From Halarcobacter sp. (lineage in GTDB: Bacteria; Campylobacterota; Campylobacteria; Campylobacterales; Arcobacteraceae): 64,000 bases of DNA. Under the pieces are notes generated by a model. The model was not told the origin of the DNA. It made no database searches and saw nothing but the letters and a program-made list of their open reading frames with translations. Shown here one piece after another: positions 34,756-43,469 of this stretch (positions are counted from its first letter, which is position 1; every line of letters begins with the position of its first letter). The position numbers and the translations under genes were made by a program. Location: assembly GCF_963676935.1 (NCBI RefSeq), contig NZ_OY781470.1:1-64000 (forward strand). The letters are read 5' to 3'.

Positions 34756-35489
34756 AAACTATTAGGATTAAAACCTCCAAAGTTATCAAATCCTGTATCA
34801 AATCCACCATTAAATGAGTTTATTGATTTATCTTCATATCCATTTTGTACAGATTTCATTCTTAGGTTCATTATATCTGTCTTTGGGTCTATAAATTGTG
34901 GACATACAATTGTACAGTTACCACATAGGGTACAATCCCATATTCCATTATTTTGTATTTTTTCAAGAGTAGGGCTAGGGTTAGCTTCTTTTTTGTCTTC
35001 TACATACCTTAACGATCTTGTAAGGGCATAAGGTCCTAAGAATTTTTCATTTACTTCAAATACAGGACATGAGCTAAAGCAACTTTGGCATAAAATACAA
35101 TTACTTTGTCTATCAATAAGCTTTTCATCTTCTGCGGTGATTTCTACATCACTTAATTGATTTAAAAATGAGTTACTGTTCTTTAGTACTCTTCCTTCAT
35201 AATCTAGATTTACAACTAAATCTTTAATCACTTGAGTATTTTTTATAGGTTCAATAATATCATTTTCATTTAAGTGAGTTTTACAAGCTAATTTTTCAAT
35301 ACCGTTTACTCTTATGGCACAGCTTCCACAAATTCCAGTTTTACAACCACATCTAAAAGCTAAAGAGTTATCATGTTTTGTTTTTACTTCAATTAAAGAA
35401 TTTAAAATCGTTTCTTCATGTTTTACATCAAATTCTTCAAAGTAGTTTTCTTTATTTGATGCTTTTTTTCTTTGAATTTTAATTTTCAT
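34752..35489 (-). CDS. Succinate dehydrogenase/fumarate reductase iron-sulfur subunit
   Basis: A 245-residue three-cluster subunit. The 2Fe-2S ligands are in FRCGCKTGICGSCAIRVNG plus CKTH, and the two ferredoxin-type motifs are CILCQSCFSSCP (about residue 132) and CTLCGNCTIVCP (about residue 190). The C-terminus is an unusual Gly/Phe/Asn tail (GGFDTGFDNFGGFNPNSF). It overlaps the flavoprotein gene by 4 bases. No cytochrome b or SdhE-type membrane subunit is adjacent, so anchoring and the electron partner are open. Confidence 0.9.
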   Translation of the reverse strand: MKIKIQRKKASNKENYFEEFDVKHEETILNSLIEVKTKHDNSLAFRCGCKTGICGSCAIRVNGIEKLACKTHLNENDIIEPIKNTQVIKDLVVNLDYEGRVLKNSNSFLNQLSDVEITAEDEKLIDRQSNCILCQSCFSSCPVFEVNEKFLGPYALTRSLRYVEDKKEANPSPTLEKIQNNGIWDCTLCGNCTIVCPQFIDPKTDIMNLRMKSVQNGYEDKSINSFNGGFDTGFDNFGGFNPNSF

Positions 35490-37093
35490 TTTAAATCCTC
35501 AAAATAGAATTCCAAATTGTTATTTTCTAATTTACATATTGATATTTTTTCATAAGTATTGTTTTCAATTTCAAAATCAGTTCTATAATGCGCACCTCTG
35601 CTCTCTTTTCTTTCATAGGCACCTTTTGCTATTGTTTTACTCAACAGATACATATTTTCATATTCTAAATAATCTATTAAGTTTCTGTTATAAACTTTAT
35701 TTTTATCTTCTATACCTATTTGAGTCATTTCATTTTTTATATGTTCAAGATAATCTAATACTTTTTTGATTCTTTTTTCTTCTCTAAATAAACCTAGATT
35801 GTTAAAAAGTAGTTTTCCTAACTCTTTTTTAGTTTTGTATAAATCTTTTTTATTTTCTCGTTTTAATATCTCTTCTAATCTTTTTATTTCTTTATCTTGA
35901 TTTTTTTTATTTGATTGATAGTTATACTCTAGTTCTTTAGCTCTTTTAGCTGCAACTTTTCCTGATAATCTCCCTAATGTTACAATTTCTAGTAAAGAGT
36001 TACCACCTAATCTATTTGCGCCATGTATGCCGCTTTGAGCACATTCACCACAAGCATAAAGATTTTTTATAGAAGTTTTTGTCTCACTGTCAGTTAAAAT
36101 CCCACCCATAGTGTAATGAGCTGATGGATTGATTGGTATTAGATCTTCTTCCATTTTTAATTTCATAAAATCTAATATAAGTCTTCTTTCTTGTGGCATA
36201 ACTTCTTCTATTTTTTCTTTGCCAAGATGTCGTAAGTCTAAGTATACTTTTTCGTGTTTGTGTGTTTTTTTAAATATTGCTCTAGCAACTTCATCTCTAG
36301 GTTTTAATTCATCTATAAATCTATTTCCATCTTTGTCAACTAGATATCCACCTTCGCCCCTTGCACTTTCACTCACTAAAATATTTTTACTTTCAAGTGA
36401 AGTAGGGTGAAATTGTACAAATTCCATGTTTGATAAAAGTGCTCCTGCATTTAATGCTGCAGCTATGCCATCTCCTGTTGAAGAATATGAATTTGTTGTT
36501 GACTGATGATATATTCCAGCATATCCTCCAGTTGCTAATATAATTGTTTTTGCTTCAATCTCTACAATTTCGCCTGAAACCATATTCAAAAACAATGCAG
36601 CCTTTGCACAGTTCTCTTCAACTACTAATTTAAGTAAGAAGTATTCGTTTAAAAACTTTATCTCCTCTTTTATGCATTGGTCATATAAAGTATGTAAAAT
36701 TTTCAATCCTGTGTAATCTGAACTATAGCAAGTTCTTTTTGCTTTTGTTCCACCAAATTTTCTTTGTGCAATATTGTTTTTTAAATCTTTGCTAAAAGGT
36801 ACACCAATTGAAGATAACCAATCTATTGTATTTTTTGACTCATTGCATAGATATTTAATATTGTTTTTATTTGCTAGATTATGTGAAGCCTTGTAAGTAT
36901 CATTTATGTAATTTTCTACAGAATCATCTTTTGTAGTTTCAATCACAGCATTTATTCCACCTTGTGCTTGGCAAGTTTGTGAGTGAGTAGGGTAGGTTTT
37001 AGATACTACTAATACATTTGAATTCTTTTTTTTTGCTTCTAAAGCAGCACTTAATCCTGCTCCTCCTGAGCCAATTATTAATACATCAATCAT
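35486..37093 (-). CDS. Succinate dehydrogenase/fumarate reductase flavoprotein subunit
   Basis: A 535-residue FAD subunit interconverting succinate and fumarate. The FAD loop IIGSGGAGLSAALEA is at the N-terminus, the flavin-linking His region is SKTYPTHSQTCQAQGGINA, the active-site block is MEFVQFHPTSL with RGEGGYLVDKDGNRF, the catalytic Arg is in PRDEVARAI, and HYTMGGI follows. The length is shorter than typical SdhA (about 570-600). No Tat signal is present, so it faces the cytoplasm. It begins directly after the stop of the Phd-like gene and shares an operon with the Fe-S subunit. Confidence 0.92.
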   Translation of the reverse strand: MIDVLIIGSGGAGLSAALEAKKKNSNVLVVSKTYPTHSQTCQAQGGINAVIETTKDDSVENYINDTYKASHNLANKNNIKYLCNESKNTIDWLSSIGVPFSKDLKNNIAQRKFGGTKAKRTCYSSDYTGLKILHTLYDQCIKEEIKFLNEYFLLKLVVEENCAKAALFLNMVSGEIVEIEAKTIILATGGYAGIYHQSTTNSYSSTGDGIAAALNAGALLSNMEFVQFHPTSLESKNILVSESARGEGGYLVDKDGNRFIDELKPRDEVARAIFKKTHKHEKVYLDLRHLGKEKIEEVMPQERRLILDFMKLKMEEDLIPINPSAHYTMGGILTDSETKTSIKNLYACGECAQSGIHGANRLGGNSLLEIVTLGRLSGKVAAKRAKELEYNYQSNKKNQDKEIKRLEEILKRENKKDLYKTKKELGKLLFNNLGLFREEKRIKKVLDYLEHIKNEMTQIGIEDKNKVYNRNLIDYLEYENMYLLSKTIAKGAYERKESRGAHYRTDFEIENNTYEKISICKLENNNLEFYFEDLK

Positions 37094-37537
37094 TTATTCC
37101 CAAAACTCCTTTAATGGTTCTTTTTCATCTTTTTCTTTTTTATCTTTTTCTTTTTTATCTTTATTTGTTTCACTATTTAACTCTTCAATTTCTAAGTTTT
37201 CTATCTCTTTTAAAGCACTAGCTAAATCTTCATCATCAAGTTCTTTTGTAGTTGGTTCTGATTCAACAATTTTAATATTATCTTCATATTCGTAAACTTT
37301 TTTTATTTTATTAGTTTTTAGATTTTTGTTTTGTATTGATTCTTTTAAGCTTATGTATTCGTGCATTAGTTCTTCATATTTTGAAAACTCTAATAACATA
37401 AAACTAGGTTTCCCATCTCTTAGTATAATTGCCTTGTCAATTTCATTTTTAGATAACTTGTCAAAAATCATTTTATTTTTTCTAATTAGCTCAGTTGATG
37501 AAAACATCTCTTTTGATGTATATTGTAAAGGATTCAT
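37094..37537 (-). CDS. Phd/YefM-like N-terminal domain protein with charged tail
   Basis: A 147-residue protein. Residues 10-65 (FSSTELIRKNKMIFDKLSKN, then KAIILRDGKPSFMLLEFSKYEELM) look like the Phd/YefM antitoxin fold. The rest is acidic, ending in a Lys/Glu/Asp repeat (KDKKEKDKKEKDEKE) encoded by a near-tandem polypyrimidine run. No toxin gene is adjacent: upstream is a 2-hydroxyacid dehydrogenase and downstream sdhA. It may be a solitary DNA-binding regulator of the sdh-like operon rather than an antitoxin. Function uncertain. Confidence 0.7.
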   Translation of the reverse strand: MNPLQYTSKEMFSSTELIRKNKMIFDKLSKNEIDKAIILRDGKPSFMLLEFSKYEELMHEYISLKESIQNKNLKTNKIKKVYEYEDNIKIVESEPTTKELDDEDLASALKEIENLEIEELNSETNKDKKEKDKKEKDEKEPLKEFWE

Positions 37538-37566
37538 TTTAACTCCAATTTGTATTTTTATACGTA

Positions 37567-38496
37567 TTATACTATGTATTCTTTTACATTGTCAAATACT
37601 AAATTAATTAATCTATTTCTTGACTCAACTGAACCCCATCCTATATGAGGTGTAATTATAATTCTATCTTTATTTTTAACTTTATTTAGAGGATTACTTT
37701 TTTCTATCGGTTCTTTTTCTAATACATCAATCCCACAATAAAAGCTTTTGTTACTATCAATCTTGTTTGCAAGGTCAGCTTCATTTATAATTCCACCTCT
37801 ACCAACATTAATCAATATTGCATCTTCTTTCATCATATCAAGATATGTTTTATTTATCATATTATATGTCGTATCATTTAATGGAGAATGTATGCTAACA
37901 ATATCTGATTCTTTCATTAATTCCTCTAAACTTGTTTGATTGTATTTTGTATTATTATTCTTTCCTGAAGTTGAATAGTAATTAACTTCACAATCAAAAC
38001 TTTCTGCTATTTGTGCAACTTTTGTTCCAATGCTTCCCAATCCTATTATTCCCCATTTTTTGTTTTTTAATTCGTAAAATGGTACATCTATATATGTGTA
38101 GATATCTGACTTTTCCCAATTCTTTTTTTCTACATAATTTATATATGAATTTAATTTTTGCATAAAATGCAATACTAAAGAGATTGTTACTTGTGCAACA
38201 CTAGAAGTTGAGTACCCAGCAACATTTTTAACTTCTATACCTTTTACTGTAGCGTGTTTTAGGTCTACATTGTTAGTTCCTGTTGCAGCGATACATATTA
38301 GTTTTATATCTGAGTTATCCATTATTTCTTTATCAATTACTACTTTATTTGTAATAACAATATCTGCATCTTTAACCCTAGTTAGTGTTTGAGTTGGTAG
38401 AGTAGTTTCATATATTTCTACTTGACCTAAAGTATTGAATCTATCAAGATTTATATCTTTACCTAATGTTTTTCTGTCTAAAAATACTATTTTCAT
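37567..38496 (-). CDS. D-2-hydroxyacid dehydrogenase, NAD-dependent
   Basis: A 309-residue dehydrogenase of the D-isomer 2-hydroxyacid family (hydroxypyruvate/glycerate or D-lactate type). The Rossmann motif is GLGSIGTKVAQIAES near residue 150, the catalytic Arg lies in INVGRGGIINEADL, the Glu in the EKEPIE region, and the His in TPHIGWGSVESRNRL. It would reduce a 2-oxo acid with NADH in the cytoplasm. The ATG sits 5 bases from a 32-base palindrome that covers the expected ribosome binding site. Confidence 0.88.
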   Translation of the reverse strand: MKIVFLDRKTLGKDINLDRFNTLGQVEIYETTLPTQTLTRVKDADIVITNKVVIDKEIMDNSDIKLICIAATGTNNVDLKHATVKGIEVKNVAGYSTSSVAQVTISLVLHFMQKLNSYINYVEKKNWEKSDIYTYIDVPFYELKNKKWGIIGLGSIGTKVAQIAESFDCEVNYYSTSGKNNNTKYNQTSLEELMKESDIVSIHSPLNDTTYNMINKTYLDMMKEDAILINVGRGGIINEADLANKIDSNKSFYCGIDVLEKEPIEKSNPLNKVKNKDRIIITPHIGWGSVESRNRLINLVFDNVKEYIV

Positions 38497-38501
38497 TTTG
38501 C

Positions 38502-38533
38502 ATACCTTTACATATTTTAATATGTAAAGGTAT
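38502..38533. promoter_or_regulatory. 32-base palindrome over the ribosome binding site of the dehydrogenase gene
   Basis: ATACCTTTACATATT (38502-38516) pairs perfectly with its mirror up to 38533, 15 bp with a two-base centre. It lies between phoH and the 2-hydroxyacid dehydrogenase, with the AAAGG of the ribosome binding site inside one arm and the ATG a few bases beyond. No U tract follows, so it is more likely an operator or an RNA hairpin that hides the site than a terminator. Confidence 0.6.
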
Positions 38534-38555
38534 CAAAAGTGTTATAAATTCTTAA

Positions 38556-39974
38556 TTATTTGTTTTTACTTGAGAATATTTGTTCAGCCCATTCTGTAAT
38601 TGGACCTCTTAAAACTTTTTGTAGTTTTATAGCAAAGATATTTACTAATTCACTATTTTTCTTTGTAGATTTTAAAAGTGTAGTTAATGAGTTGGTGTGT
38701 TTATTTACGTAGAAGTTATCAATTTGTTTATTACTTCCTAATACTACAACTTTACAGGTACTATCTATTCTTGAAAGTACCATTTGCATTGTTTTATTAG
38801 ACATATTTTGAGCCTCATCTATTATAACAAAAGAGTTAGAAATGGTTCTTCCTCTCATCTCTCCAACCCACATTGTTTCTATTCCGTAGTTTTGTATCAT
38901 TTGTTCTACTCTTTGATTAACTTCTTGGTCATCAAGTTCTGGAATATTTTCAATATTTTTTTTATTAGCTCTTTTTTTCTTATATTCACTTCTTATAATA
39001 TAGTCTAAACTGTCCATTAATGGATGATTATATATTTTAAACTTTTCTTCTAATCCTGGCAAATACCCTACATCTTCACCTTTATCCAACGACTCTACCG
39101 AGTTTCTAATATATATTATTTTTTGGTAATGTTTTTGTCTTACAAGTTTTAATGCTCCACTTAAAGCTAATAGTGTTTTACCTGATCCAGCTTTTGCTTC
39201 AACTATTAAAACATTATAAAAATGAGATAAAATTGCATTTGAAAAAAATAGTTGCTCTTTATTTAAAGGTGTTATTACTTGGTCTCTAACTTCTCCTTCA
39301 TTTAATAAAATTATTCTTTCATTTTTTATTGCAGCTAGTATTATTTGATCTGAACTTTTAACTTTGAAACAATAAGAGAAATTATAAGGTGAATAGTCTT
39401 CATCAAAATCTTTAATAAGTGCATCTTGCAAAAATTCTGTATCTTCAAAAGCCACTTCAATTGTTTTAATAAACTCATAATTGAATTCATCTTTATTTGA
39501 ACCTATAAGAGAATCTGTTTTTATATCTAAACTTACAGCTCTAGTTCTTGCCATAATATCTAGCGAAAGAAAAGTTGTTTCACTATTTTTATAGTATTCA
39601 TCACAAAATGAAGCTATTTCTAGAATTTTTCTATCATTTATTATATTAGGAGCTACATTTTTAATGTTTATTGTATATTCTTCTTTTGATATTACATCGA
39701 TTATAGCACCTTTAGTTCCATATACTTCTAATCTAATAATCTTATATGAGCCAACTTTTTCTGAAATTAATATTTCAGAATTTTCTAAAATTCTAGCAAA
39801 CTCTCTTGCTTGGAAATTTATCTCATCAAAACCACTTTTTTTTGTGTCTATCTCATCTAAAACTGTTTCTGGTAATACTATTAAGTTTTTATTGTCATCA
39901 CTAATTTTAAATATATTTGAAGCATCTTCTAATAATATATTTGTATCTAATACATATACTTTTTCAAAAATCAT
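38556..39974 (-). CDS. PhoH-like ATPase with N-terminal PIN domain
   Basis: A 472-residue PhoH2-type protein. Residues 1-140 form a PIN ribonuclease domain (YVLDTNILLEDASNIF, later MARTRAVSLDIKTDSLI). Residues 230-460 are the PhoH P-loop ATPase/helicase with Walker A VEAKAGSGKTLLALSGA and Walker B FVIIDEAQNMSNKTM. Such fusions act as RNA helicase-nucleases in other bacteria. It shares one base with the hemJ stop. Confidence 0.92.
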   Translation of the reverse strand: MIFEKVYVLDTNILLEDASNIFKISDDNKNLIVLPETVLDEIDTKKSGFDEINFQAREFARILENSEILISEKVGSYKIIRLEVYGTKGAIIDVISKEEYTINIKNVAPNIINDRKILEIASFCDEYYKNSETTFLSLDIMARTRAVSLDIKTDSLIGSNKDEFNYEFIKTIEVAFEDTEFLQDALIKDFDEDYSPYNFSYCFKVKSSDQIILAAIKNERIILLNEGEVRDQVITPLNKEQLFFSNAILSHFYNVLIVEAKAGSGKTLLALSGALKLVRQKHYQKIIYIRNSVESLDKGEDVGYLPGLEEKFKIYNHPLMDSLDYIIRSEYKKKRANKKNIENIPELDDQEVNQRVEQMIQNYGIETMWVGEMRGRTISNSFVIIDEAQNMSNKTMQMVLSRIDSTCKVVVLGSNKQIDNFYVNKHTNSLTTLLKSTKKNSELVNIFAIKLQKVLRGPITEWAEQIFSSKNK

Positions 39975-40498
39975 TATTTAGTTTTCTCTTCTTGTTTAAA
40001 TACTTTGTATATTACAAAAGCCGATAAAGCAATTGTAATCAGAGTAAAAGCCAATGAAAATGTTTTTGTTACAACATAACCTACTATTAGTATTGCTAAA
40101 AATGTTGGTACCTCGTTATAGGCTCTAAAAAATTTTCCACTTTTTGTATATTCACCTTTTTCTAATTGTTTTCTAAAATATTCTAATGAAAATGAATATG
40201 CGACTAACAATACTACAAAAAATATTTTAGCATGCATCCAACCATCACCTTTAAGTAAATCTGGTCTTAAATATAGCATTAATATTCCACTTACAATAGT
40301 TGCCCACATAGCTGGTAAACCAATATATTTGTACATCTTGTATTCTTGAATTTTTACAACTTCTACAAACTCTTGTTTGTCTTTATGTTCAGTATGATAA
40401 ACATATAGTCTTGGTTGATAAAATAACATTGCCATCCATGACATTACTGCCATAATATGAAAAACAACAATCCATAAATAATAATCTAGTATTTCCAT
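39974..40498 (-). CDS. hemJ: HemJ-type protoporphyrinogen IX oxidase
   Basis: A 174-residue membrane protein with four to five helices. The HemJ/CopD signature HIMAVMSWMAMLFYQPRLYVYH, with a conserved His in the first helix, is clear, followed by LPAMWATIVSGILML and GWMHAKIFFVVLL. It oxidises protoporphyrinogen IX to protoporphyrin IX in heme synthesis. Located in a compact leftward operon between rarA (16 bases) and phoH (1-base overlap). Confidence 0.88.
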   Translation of the reverse strand: MEILDYYLWIVVFHIMAVMSWMAMLFYQPRLYVYHTEHKDKQEFVEVVKIQEYKMYKYIGLPAMWATIVSGILMLYLRPDLLKGDGWMHAKIFFVVLLVAYSFSLEYFRKQLEKGEYTKSGKFFRAYNEVPTFLAILIVGYVVTKTFSLAFTLITIALSAFVIYKVFKQEEKTK

Positions 40499-40514
40499 CT
40501 CTTTTCCTCAAGTT

Positions 40515-41702
40515 TTAGTGAGATTCACCTTTTATTTTTTTTAGCCAATCATTTAAAGTTTTTTCATAGCCTACATTATTTGATTCATATAACTTTAAAT
40601 CTTCTTTTAAATACTCTTGCTCTACCCAACCACCATAATCGTGTGGATATTTATATCCTATATGTTGATCTCTTAGATGTTTAGGTATCTCTAAGATTTT
40701 ACCATTTTGTACTTCATTAAGTGCTTTAGCAATCCCCATGTAAGATGAGTTTGATTTTGGACATGAAGTTAAATAGATAATACATTGAGCTAATATAATA
40801 CGACTCTCTGGATAGCCTATTTTTGAACACGCTATCATTGTATTTACTGCAATATTTAAGGCATTTGGATTTGCATTTCCTATATCTTCGCTGGCATGTA
40901 TTACTAATCTTCTAGTTATAAACTCTACATTCTCTCCCCCATCTATTAGCCTCGCAAGATAGTATAAAGCTGCGTCAACATCTGAACCTCTGATTGATTT
41001 AATCATGGCACTAGCTAAGTCGTAATGGCTATCTTTAGAACTAACTCCATCGCCTATTGGATTACTTCTTAACTCTTTTAATAACTCAATTGTTATATTA
41101 GAATCAATTTTAATAACAAAATTAAGTAGATTTAACATAGCCCTAGCATCACCACTACTTGAAAGAATTAGATACTCTCTAGCCTCTGTATCAATGTTAA
41201 AATCTATATAAACTTCTGCTTTTTTTAATACTAGTTCTAATTCATCTTTTGTAAAAGCTTTAAATTCATAAAGGAATGATCTTGACCTAATTGCATTTGT
41301 AAGTGTGAAAAATGGATTCTCTGTACTTGCACCTATGATTATTGCTTCATAGTTTTCCATTATTGGTAATAAAACTTCTTGTTGATTTTTTGATAATCTA
41401 TGAACTTCATCAATAAATACTATTGGTTTTATAAATGAGTTTTTATATTTAATAAATATTTTTCTTAAATCTTCAACTTTAATAGATGTTGCATTAAAGT
41501 AGTAGTAATCTGTATCTATCTCTTTTGAAATGATTTTTGCTAGTGTTGTTTTTCCTGTTCCTGGCTTTCCATAAAAAAAGAGATGTGGAATCTCTTTTTT
41601 TTGAATCAATTTATATAAGGCACAGTTTTGCCCAATAATATGTTTTTGTCCAATAAATTCTTTTAGGTTTTTAGGTCTTAATATATTTGATAAGTCAGTC
41701 AT
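40515..41702 (-). CDS. rarA: Replication-associated recombination protein RarA (MgsA)
   Basis: A 395-residue AAA+ ATPase related to clamp loaders and acting at stalled replication forks. Walker A is FYGKPGTGKTTLAK near residue 45, Walker B FIDEVHRLSKNQQ near residue 97, sensor 1 GASTENPFFTLTNAIRSRS. The C-terminal MgsA block DVDAALYYLARLIDGGENVEFI and KYPHDYGGWVEQ complete the family. It overlaps rluB by 8 bases. Confidence 0.94.
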   Translation of the reverse strand: MTDLSNILRPKNLKEFIGQKHIIGQNCALYKLIQKKEIPHLFFYGKPGTGKTTLAKIISKEIDTDYYYFNATSIKVEDLRKIFIKYKNSFIKPIVFIDEVHRLSKNQQEVLLPIMENYEAIIIGASTENPFFTLTNAIRSRSFLYEFKAFTKDELELVLKKAEVYIDFNIDTEAREYLILSSSGDARAMLNLLNFVIKIDSNITIELLKELRSNPIGDGVSSKDSHYDLASAMIKSIRGSDVDAALYYLARLIDGGENVEFITRRLVIHASEDIGNANPNALNIAVNTMIACSKIGYPESRIILAQCIIYLTSCPKSNSSYMGIAKALNEVQNGKILEIPKHLRDQHIGYKYPHDYGGWVEQEYLKEDLKLYESNNVGYEKTLNDWLKKIKGESH

Positions 41703-42498
41703 TACTATTTAAAAAAAGTCTTAGGTCTTTGTACTCATCTTTTGTTAAATATCTTGATTTTCCTGTTGGTAGGTTGTTTAATGATATACCACCAAATTCA
41801 AAACGTTTTAAATCTAATATTTCTAAACCAAAATGTCCAAAAAATCTTCTAAGCTCTCTATTCTTACCCTCAGAAATTGCAACTTTTAATTTTGAAAAGT
41901 TTTTATTATTTGAAATTATTTGATAAGCTATAAATGGTTCAAAATTCATTGAAGTGATTTTAGATTTTTCATGCCCTCCAACTCTTGCATCTTCTAGCTC
42001 TAATCCATGAATCATTGCTTCTTCAACTTTTGGTTGAATCTCTCCATTTACTTTTAACTTGTAAATTCTTTCTAGGTTTGAGTGCATAAGTTTATTTGCT
42101 ACTTCTACTGAATCTGTTAAAAGAATTAGACCTTCACTAGCATAGTCTAGTCTTCCAATTGGTAAAAAGTGTTTATATTTTTTATCTAAAGTATCATATA
42201 TAACTTTTCTTCCTTGAGGGTCATTTTTTGTTACTAGTTCCCCTTTAGGTTTATTATACATTATTACTGTATACATTTTATTTTTATCTTCTTTGATAAG
42301 TTTCTTACCAATTCTAACTACATCATTCGCAGCTACTTTTGTTGCAAGATTTTTAACAGGTTTATTGTTTATTGTAACTTTTCCCTCTTCAATTAACTTA
42401 TCAGCTTCTCTTCTAGAATAGTTACTATTGTGTGAGATAAATTTGTTTAGTCTTGTTTCTTGACTTTGAGTTTCATCTTCTTTTATTTCTTTTTTCAT
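41695..42498 (-). CDS. Pseudouridine synthase RluB/RsuA family
   Basis: A 267-residue RNA pseudouridine synthase. The S4 RNA-binding domain (residues 15-70: RLNKFISHNSNYSRREADKL) is followed by the catalytic domain with the Asp motif GRLDYASEGLILLTD near residue 118 and the family end GKNRELRRFFGHFGLEILDLKR. Most similar in layout to RluB/RluF, so 23S rRNA is the likely target. It overlaps both kpsF (4 bases) and rarA (8 bases). Confidence 0.9.
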   Translation of the reverse strand: MKKEIKEDETQSQETRLNKFISHNSNYSRREADKLIEEGKVTINNKPVKNLATKVAANDVVRIGKKLIKEDKNKMYTVIMYNKPKGELVTKNDPQGRKVIYDTLDKKYKHFLPIGRLDYASEGLILLTDSVEVANKLMHSNLERIYKLKVNGEIQPKVEEAMIHGLELEDARVGGHEKSKITSMNFEPFIAYQIISNNKNFSKLKVAISEGKNRELRRFFGHFGLEILDLKRFEFGGISLNNLPTGKSRYLTKDEYKDLRLFLNSND

Positions 42499-43460
42499 TT
42501 TATTCCTGCTTCAATTAAATCATGGATATGTAATACACCTATTATCTCATTATTTTCATTAGTAATAATTAAAAGCTGTATTTTATAGTTTTCTACAATC
42601 TTTAAAGCATCACTTGCCAATAGATTTTTGTTGTTAATAGTTTTAGGATTTTTAGTTGAGATTGTTTCTACACTGTTTTCTATAGAGAAGTTTTCACTCA
42701 TCAATGCTCTTCTTAAGTCACCATCACTTAATACCGAATGTAGATGCTTGTTTTCATCAACAACTAAAACATTTCCTAGTCTACCTTCACTCATTGTTAC
42801 TATTGCATCTTTAATTTTAGTTTCACGTGAAACAATAGGTAGATTATCTTTTTTTAATAGGTCATCTACTTTGATAAAAAGCTTTTTCCCTAAACTTCCC
42901 CCTGGATGAAATGAAGCAAAATCTTCTTTTTGGAAATCTCTTTTTTTCATAAGACATACTGCCAATACATCCCCCATAGCTAAGGTTAAAGTTGTAGAAG
43001 AGGTTGGGGCAGTATCTAATGGACAGGCTTCTTTTGTAACACTTATATCTATAAATATATCAGAATATTTACCTAAAGTTGATTCAGCATTTTTTGCCAT
43101 AGCTATCAATGGGATATCAAATCTTTTTATATGAGGTAATAGTTGAATTAACTCTTCACTTTCACCACTATATGAGATACCAAGAACTATATCATCCTTT
43201 CCTATCATCCCTAAATCGCCATGCATGGCTTCTGTTGGATGAAGGAAAAAAGATGAAGTACCTGTGCTTGCAAGTGTTGCAGCAATTTTTGCACCTATAA
43301 GTCCAGATTTACCTACACCTGTTACAATCACTTTCCCTTTACAATCATAAATTAAATCTATTGCTTTTTCTATATCAAAAGAGGAGATATTATCAGAAGC
43401 TATTTTTAGTTCATTTGCTTCAATATCTAAAACCTCTTTTGCTATTTTATTAAAATCCAT
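42495..43460 (-). CDS. Arabinose-5-phosphate isomerase, KpsF/GutQ/KdsD family
   Basis: A 321-residue sugar isomerase making arabinose 5-phosphate for Kdo and lipopolysaccharide. The SIS domain (residues 25-180) contains GVGKSGLIGAKIAATLASTG and EAMHGDLGMI with ISYSGESEEL. Two CBS domains follow (about 205-320). A 16-base parS-like sequence lies inside the coding region at 42819-42834, encoding VSRET of the first CBS domain. Upstream is rnj (9 bases). Confidence 0.92.
   Translation of the reverse strand: MDFNKIAKEVLDIEANELKIASDNISSFDIEKAIDLIYDCKGKVIVTGVGKSGLIGAKIAATLASTGTSSFFLHPTEAMHGDLGMIGKDDIVLGISYSGESEELIQLLPHIKRFDIPLIAMAKNAESTLGKYSDIFIDISVTKEACPLDTAPTSSTTLTLAMGDVLAVCLMKKRDFQKEDFASFHPGGSLGKKLFIKVDDLLKKDNLPIVSRETKIKDAIVTMSEGRLGNVLVVDENKHLHSVLSDGDLRRALMSENFSIENSVETISTKNPKTINNKNLLASDALKIVENYKIQLLIITNENNEIIGVLHIHDLIEAGIK
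42819..42834. promoter_or_regulatory. parS-like ParB binding site 1
   Basis: AGTTTCACGTGAAACA matches the bacterial parS consensus TGTTTCACGTGAAACA at 15 of 16 bases, with a perfect 14-base palindromic core. It lies inside the kpsF-type gene. Intragenic parS sites are normal. Confidence 0.8.
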
Positions 43461-43469
43461 TCTATTTCC

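Noticed and set aside
37110-37170. Polypyrimidine near-tandem repeat
   Set aside because: It encodes the Lys/Glu/Asp tail of the Phd-like protein in frame, so coding low complexity explains it.
37094-37537. Toxin-antitoxin module at the Phd-like gene
   Set aside because: No toxin-sized partner (Doc, YoeB, RelE type) is adjacent; the neighbours are metabolic genes in one operon.
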